From positions 29,669,568-29,733,567 of the forward strand of contig CM055319.2 in NCBI GenBank assembly GCA_029255685.2: DNA of 64,000 bases, written 5' to 3'. The position numbers were made by a program, and so were the translations under genes. The notes below the pieces were generated by a model. The model made no database searches, had not been told where the DNA came from, and worked only from the letters and a program-made list of their open reading frames with translations. Below, piece by piece: positions 59,762 to 64,000 of the stretch. Source of the DNA: Silene conica. Taxonomy: Eukaryota > Streptophyta > Magnoliopsida > Caryophyllales > Caryophyllaceae. Position 1 is the stretch's first letter. Each line of letters begins with the position of its first letter.

Positions 59762-59925
59762 TGATGCATGCAATTTATACATAGTTTTTCCTTTGTCGCG
59801 ACTCGCATTTTCATGTGTTATTACGACTTTTCCGCTGCTATTCCCTCCAAATTCTCGCTACTGATGAGTTGTGTGGCTTTTTGCAGGTTGTACGGATTTT
59901 GAGCACAATTGCACATGTCATGCTA

Positions 59926-60206
59926 TGTCGATCGACACATGCAACTATGTCGGTCGACAGTGAAAGTTATGCCGATCGTCAAGCAGCAATCATCACAGGA
60001 AGTCATTTATTTGAATCTATAGTGTTGTGTCGATCGACACAAGTTCGTATCGATCGACATGTGAGGGCTATGTCGATCGTTGGAAAGCCATCGTCACAGA
60101 AGGACAAGATGTTGAGAAATTGGTGTTGTGTCGATCGTCACTGATAAATGTGTCGGTCGACAGTTGATTGGGTGTGTCAATCGATACAATTCCATGTCGA
60201 TCAACG
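59926..60206. repeat. TGTCGATCGACA array in J U3
   Basis: Copies, some with one to four changes, start at 59926, 59948, 59970, 60028, 60048, 60071, 60129, 60151, 60175 and 60195. Steps: 22, 22, 58, 20, 23, 58, 22, 24, 20, i.e. triplets spaced about 22 bp in a module of 101-102 bp. The array ends 80 bp before the TATA box. Confidence 0.92.
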
Positions 60207-60285
60207 TACCTGTATGCGGGAAAAATTTCGTTCTTTAGGTTTTTTTAGTTTATTATGTTTAGTTTTTATTTTTTTGGGCTTTTAG

Positions 60286-60293
60286 TATAAAAG
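60286..60293 (+). promoter_or_regulatory. Probable TATA box of J LTR
   Basis: TATAAAAG, 524 bp into the LTR; E has the same octamer 556 bp into its LTR. Confidence 0.65.
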
Positions 60294-61154
60294 ACTGTAC
60301 TTTGTACTCTTTAGGTTATTCTATTTTCTATTCTCTTCCTTTTACTTTTCGGATCTATCAAAAATTGTGGGGAGGTTTTTCTCTGGATATTGGAGACCTA
60401 ACCTTTTGGAATTTTGTCTCGGCCACACTTTTGATTTTCGGTAATTCATTTCTCGCAGTTGTTTTTGTTCTTATTTCTCTTTTCTCCTTCCTTCATCTTT
60501 ACGTTTCATTAATTCATGTTTTTCTTGCTATCATGTTTTCTTCTTTAGTTATTTCCTTCGTTTCGATTATTAATCCCTATATGTATAGCTAATTCCTTTG
60601 ACTAGGGAATAGGGGATCCTATGAATTTGTGACGAATCTTGATTAGGTTTAGACCAGTTCGTTTTTGTAAGTCTCTGTTGTTAATTGTAGCATTAATAGC
60701 GATTAGTCAGTTAATGCGCACGATTTATTAGTTGACTTGGTAAACCCCGACCTAAGATCGAAAGCCTGGTGAGGCGAGAGCCCGCTAGAAGCATTTTAGG
60801 GCGAATAGCGATCCGAGAGGACCTTTTCACTACCCCTTAGACCATAATTGCGACTTATCTGCGACTTAAACCTCAAATCATTATATTTTCATTGGTGAAC
60901 CGAATATCCTAGTTTTCTCTCCCATATATTTTGAGACTCTTTTCTTACACGCTCTGTATTCTCTCTTTCCTTCACTACTTTTAGTTTAGTCAAAACAAAC
61001 AATCAAAACCCCCAAATTCGGTTACTTCGATGGACTTTAGTTTAGCGATTAGAATTTATATCTGTCTCCCTGTGGATACGATCCCGACTTCCTTGTTACA
61101 TTAGTTAGGTCAGTTGGTTATCTTTGATAGCGTTGCGACAGCCGTGTCAAATTT

Positions 61155-61172
61155 TGGCGCCGTTGCCGGGGA
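61155..61172 (+). other. Primer-binding site of J
   Basis: TGGCGCCGTTGCCGGGGA, the Asp-tRNA type PBS of Athila and Tat elements, five bases after the LTR end. Confidence 0.92.
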
Positions 61173-61270
61173 GACGGTGATATTTTATTTGCTTTATTTT
61201 AGTTTGTCTTTTGTCTCAAGGAATTCTAATTCCTTGAGGCAGTCTTTATTCTTCTCTATAGTTTTTGTTT

Positions 61271-63000
61271 ATGCCCAGGTCCAACAGGTCTGAGCTTATA
61301 CCATTCGATCCCGAACCTGAAAAGACTTTTCGTGCTCTACGAAACTTTTGAAAGGAAATACGTCAAGTAGAGGATTTGCAGACTCTCGATTCCGTCTACG
61401 AAGAATATTCCAATTATATCGAAGAAGGACCTTCCGAGTTCCACACCTTTGCAGAAGAAACTTCGGTGTTTGAAGCTGACAATCTTATACCAGTCGCAAT
61501 GCCAAATTTTTGTACTCATTCCGAGCCTACACCTGTTTCTGTTCCACAGGGTTTTAAACTCCCCACCGCTACCGAAGGACAATTCGATATCCGATCCTCT
61601 TACATCAACTTGGTGGAGCGGAACCAGTTCCGCGGTGTGAGTGGTGAAGATCCGGGGAAGCATATGGAGGTGTACACACATTATTGCTCTACCATACCAC
61701 TTACTGCCGGAGTCACACAAGAGCTAGTTAAGGAAGTTCTTTTTCCTTTCTCAATTTTAGATGGTGCTCGGGAGTGGTACCATGACTTTGACTAGGAAGC
61801 CGCAGGAGTGACTAACTGGATTCCTCTCGCACTGGCGTTCTACAAAAGGTACTACCCCCCCACCCCCCACAGAGAACAAATGCTCTCAGAAGCCAAATTA
61901 CCAGTTCCAAGCAATCACCCATGGAGAATCTTAACGAAGCTTGAGTCCGTTTTAAAAAACGGATCCGCTCTCTTCCTCACCACGGGTTAGAGAAATGGTT
62001 TTTATGGAACTAGTTTTACAATGGGTTGTACGATGATCATCGTGCTATTCTGGATGCTTCGGCAAATGGGAGGTTTCGGAAGTATTTTGACGATGATAAG
62101 GGCAGGAATGTTATTGAAGAAATGGTTACCCATACTGCTGAATATGGGAATCCGAGAGGAGGTCAAAGACCGAGTGTGGGTTATAATGATAATAGTGCCC
62201 TTGTAGCCCAGATGGAGGCCATGAATGTCAGGTTTGACTGATTAGAGATGGGTCAAGGCTCGGGAAATCAACAAACAGTGCATGCCATGGTACAACACCA
62301 AATTGTCCTAGCCTTTCAGAGTTATAACAAGGCCATGAATGCCAGGTTTGACTGATTAGAAGGACATACTACGGCTGATTGTAGGTCTGTAAAAGAACAA
62401 GTCCTAGCCTTTCAGAGTTAAAAGCAGAGTGGACCATTCTCCAACACCTACAATGAGCGAACAAGAGAGCATCCTAACTTCTCTTAGCGAAGTTATAATG
62501 TTTTGAACCTTACACCACCTCCACAACAATCCACCTATGTACCACCTCACCGTTCTAATCAACAACAAACTTTTCAAAACCCACCATCTTTTCCTCCACC
62601 ACAACAACCCAAATCTTAGAATATTGGTGAAATTGCAGAATTGAAAGGTATGCTACAATCTCTTATGGGTCATGTGATGAAAAGTGATCAAGCTAAGGAC
62701 GCGTCTATCAAGATGCTTGAAACACAAGTTGCCTAATTGGCTTCTAACCAATCAACAAGGCTACCCGGTTCTATAGCTTCTCAACTCGATAAGCCGCGTG
62801 ATTCGGTCAATGCAATTCATCTACGAAGCGGGCTCTCTTATGATGGACCACCTATGGCTAAGGAAAATGACGATTTCGTTATCGAAGAAATAGATGTTAA
62901 CATTGAGGATGAAAACGATGATTCTGCAAAAGAACTTGGTTCGAGCACCATATGTCGATCGACAAGACCATGTCGATCGACACCTGAACCATGTCGATCG
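61271..63000 (+). CDS. gag region of J
   Basis: Begins MPRSNRSELIPFDPEPEK, as Athila/Tat gags do. The capsid part includes NLVERNQFRGVSGEDPGKHM and DGAREWYHDFD; a Gln/Pro-rich stretch (near 62500-62620) follows. Close to the end (62953-63003) three palindrome copies lie within the reading. Fossil with several breaks. Confidence 0.78.
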
Positions 63001-63003
63001 AGA
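62953..63003. repeat. TGTCGATCGACA triplet inside J gag region
   Basis: Three copies start at 62953, 62971 and 62992 (steps 18 and 21); the third is imperfect at its end. The same word fills the J U3. Confidence 0.92.
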
Positions 63004-63213
63004 TGACCCTCCGAAGGAAAGACAGATTTTAGTGAATCGACCGACGTCGCCGATAACTATGTTCCGATTGCTAATAAGGCCATCATTGATTCCGGTCGAC
63101 CAGCTGAGATATCCAAAGGGAAGGAGAAAGCTGCTGAGACACCAATTGTAGTTCAAGTTTCGTTTCCTAGTCGATTACGGAACACAAAAGTAGAGCAACA
63201 GTTCGGTAAGTTC

Positions 63214-64000
63214 ATGGACGTAGTTAAGAATTTACAGGTAACCGTTCCCTTCACTGAGCTGATTACCCAAATACCCTCTTACGCTAAATTTATGAAAGAT
63301 ATATTGACTCATAAGATAAGCTTTAACGAAGTAGAGACTATTGTTTATACCGAAGAGTGCAGCGCACTCTTACAAAGCAAGTCTCCACCCAAATTGAAAG
63401 AAGCAGGTAGTTTCTTCATTCCTATTACCATAGGTATCCTTGTGATAGGCAAAGCTTTGTGTGATTTAGGTGCGAGTGTCAGTGTCATGCCTTATTCGGT
63501 TTGCGAAAAGTTGAATATGGGTAGTCTTAAGGTCACAAGTATGACTCTTCAAATGGCGGATAGATCAGTAAAGTGACCCCTAGGGGTGTTAGAGTATGTC
63601 CCTGTTTGGATAGGTAAATTCTTTATACCTGTCAATTTTATTGTGCTAGATATGGCTGAGGACACCCAAATTCCAATAATCTTGGGTTGACCTTTCCTAC
63701 ACACTGCAGGTGCAATCATTGATGTGAAGCAGGGACGCTTGACCCTTGAGGTAGGGGATGATAAACTAACCTTTAATCTGGCTAAGACACTAGCTAAGCC
63801 TATGATAGAAGACACTTGTTATGTCATTGACATAACTGATGAGTCTATGTTCGATTTTTGGTCGGGTTCCCTAATTGGGGTTCCGTTAGAAGTTTTGATG
63901 GTTCTTGATGATTTTGCAGAGGATGTGCAGGTTGATTATGCGACAATGAATGCGGCGTTGAAAGGTAGGGATTTCACTCTTGAGAAAGGTGAGATGGTCA
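63214..64000 (+). CDS. Protease region of J (runs off edge)
   Basis: FMKDILTHK and EECSALLQSKSPPKLKEAGS lead into the retropepsin motif ALCDLGASVSVMPYSVCEKL, then MADRSVK and the second protease block near 63680 (HTAGAIIDVKQGRLTLEVGD). Order and spacing match Athila/Tat polyproteins, where RT follows. Broken. Confidence 0.85.

Larger units (their letters stand above)
59762..61149 (+). repeat. 5' LTR of J (1.39 kb)
   Basis: TGATGCATGC to GCCGTGTCA. Contains the palindrome array (59926-60206), TATAAAAG (60286-60293) and the conserved CCCTGTGGATACGATCCC block near 61069. Confidence 0.87.
59762..64000 (+). mobile_element. Athila/Tat-like element J, 5' part
   Basis: 5' LTR (59762-61149), Asp-type PBS (61155-61172), gag from 61271 and protease at the right edge, continuing outside the window. 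The LTR is the same type as that of E. Broken, with several breaks in gag. Confidence 0.87.

Overview
The window is a repeat-rich stretch of a plant nuclear genome, almost certainly a eudicot; the species cannot be named from the sequence. This rests on Ty1/copia and Ty3/gypsy elements primed by initiator-Met tRNA, Athila/Tat-like elements primed by an Asp-type tRNA, two CACTA (En/Spm) transposons, a Mutator-type MITE and L1-type LINE pieces. I found no clear host gene, tRNA, rRNA or CRISPR array. Nearly every block is a transposable element or a piece of one, often nested.

Layout. 1-4183: 5' part of a minus-strand gypsy element (G1: protease start, gag, PBS, 2.2-kb LTR). 4184-16852: a nest of one copia family. 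Copia C (14299-16852) was hit by minus-strand copia D (4184-5758 and 12213-14298). D was hit by plus-strand copia A (5759-11345) and by G1. A was hit by a gypsy element that left an LTR piece (11346-12212). 16948-20576: non-autonomous CACTA-1, TSD CAA. 20814-21730: long-TIR Mutator-type MITE with a perfect 9-bp TSD. 22481-37696: 3' end of an Athila/Tat-like element (E) whose LTR holds an 11.6-kb CACTA-2 (25453-37069, TSD GTT). CACTA-2 carries a damaged TNP2 transposase gene and an apparently whole, many-exon Ulp1-type protease gene. 37725-38039: a 104-codon ORF I do not recognise. 38202-47244: a gag-only gypsy element (F) with 2.7-2.9-kb LTRs and TSD AATTT. 47250-50416: pieces of two L1-type LINEs, the second with a 13-bp TSD. 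51264-59601: short-LTR copia element (H) holding a protease-only LTR element (I, 55004-58644, TSD AATTT). 59602-59761: gypsy LTR scrap. 59762-64000: 5' LTR, PBS, gag and protease of a second Athila/Tat-like element (J), running off the right edge.

The signal that family names do not explain is the internal design of the LTRs and leaders. In E, J and D, short CG-centred palindromes (CTCGATCGAG, TGTCGATCGACA, GGTCGACCGACC) recur as pairs or triplets about 18-24 bp apart, exactly 21 bp in all three pairs of D. In E and J the arrays lie just upstream of the TATA box. F has two hairpin arrays built on another plan: a constant core flanked by inverted arms that differ from unit to unit. I has its own array of inverted AATCCTA/TAGGATT words. 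The two CACTAs carry dense subterminal arrays of their own motifs. Unrelated elements thus share an architecture but not a sequence, which is the best candidate here for something undescribed.
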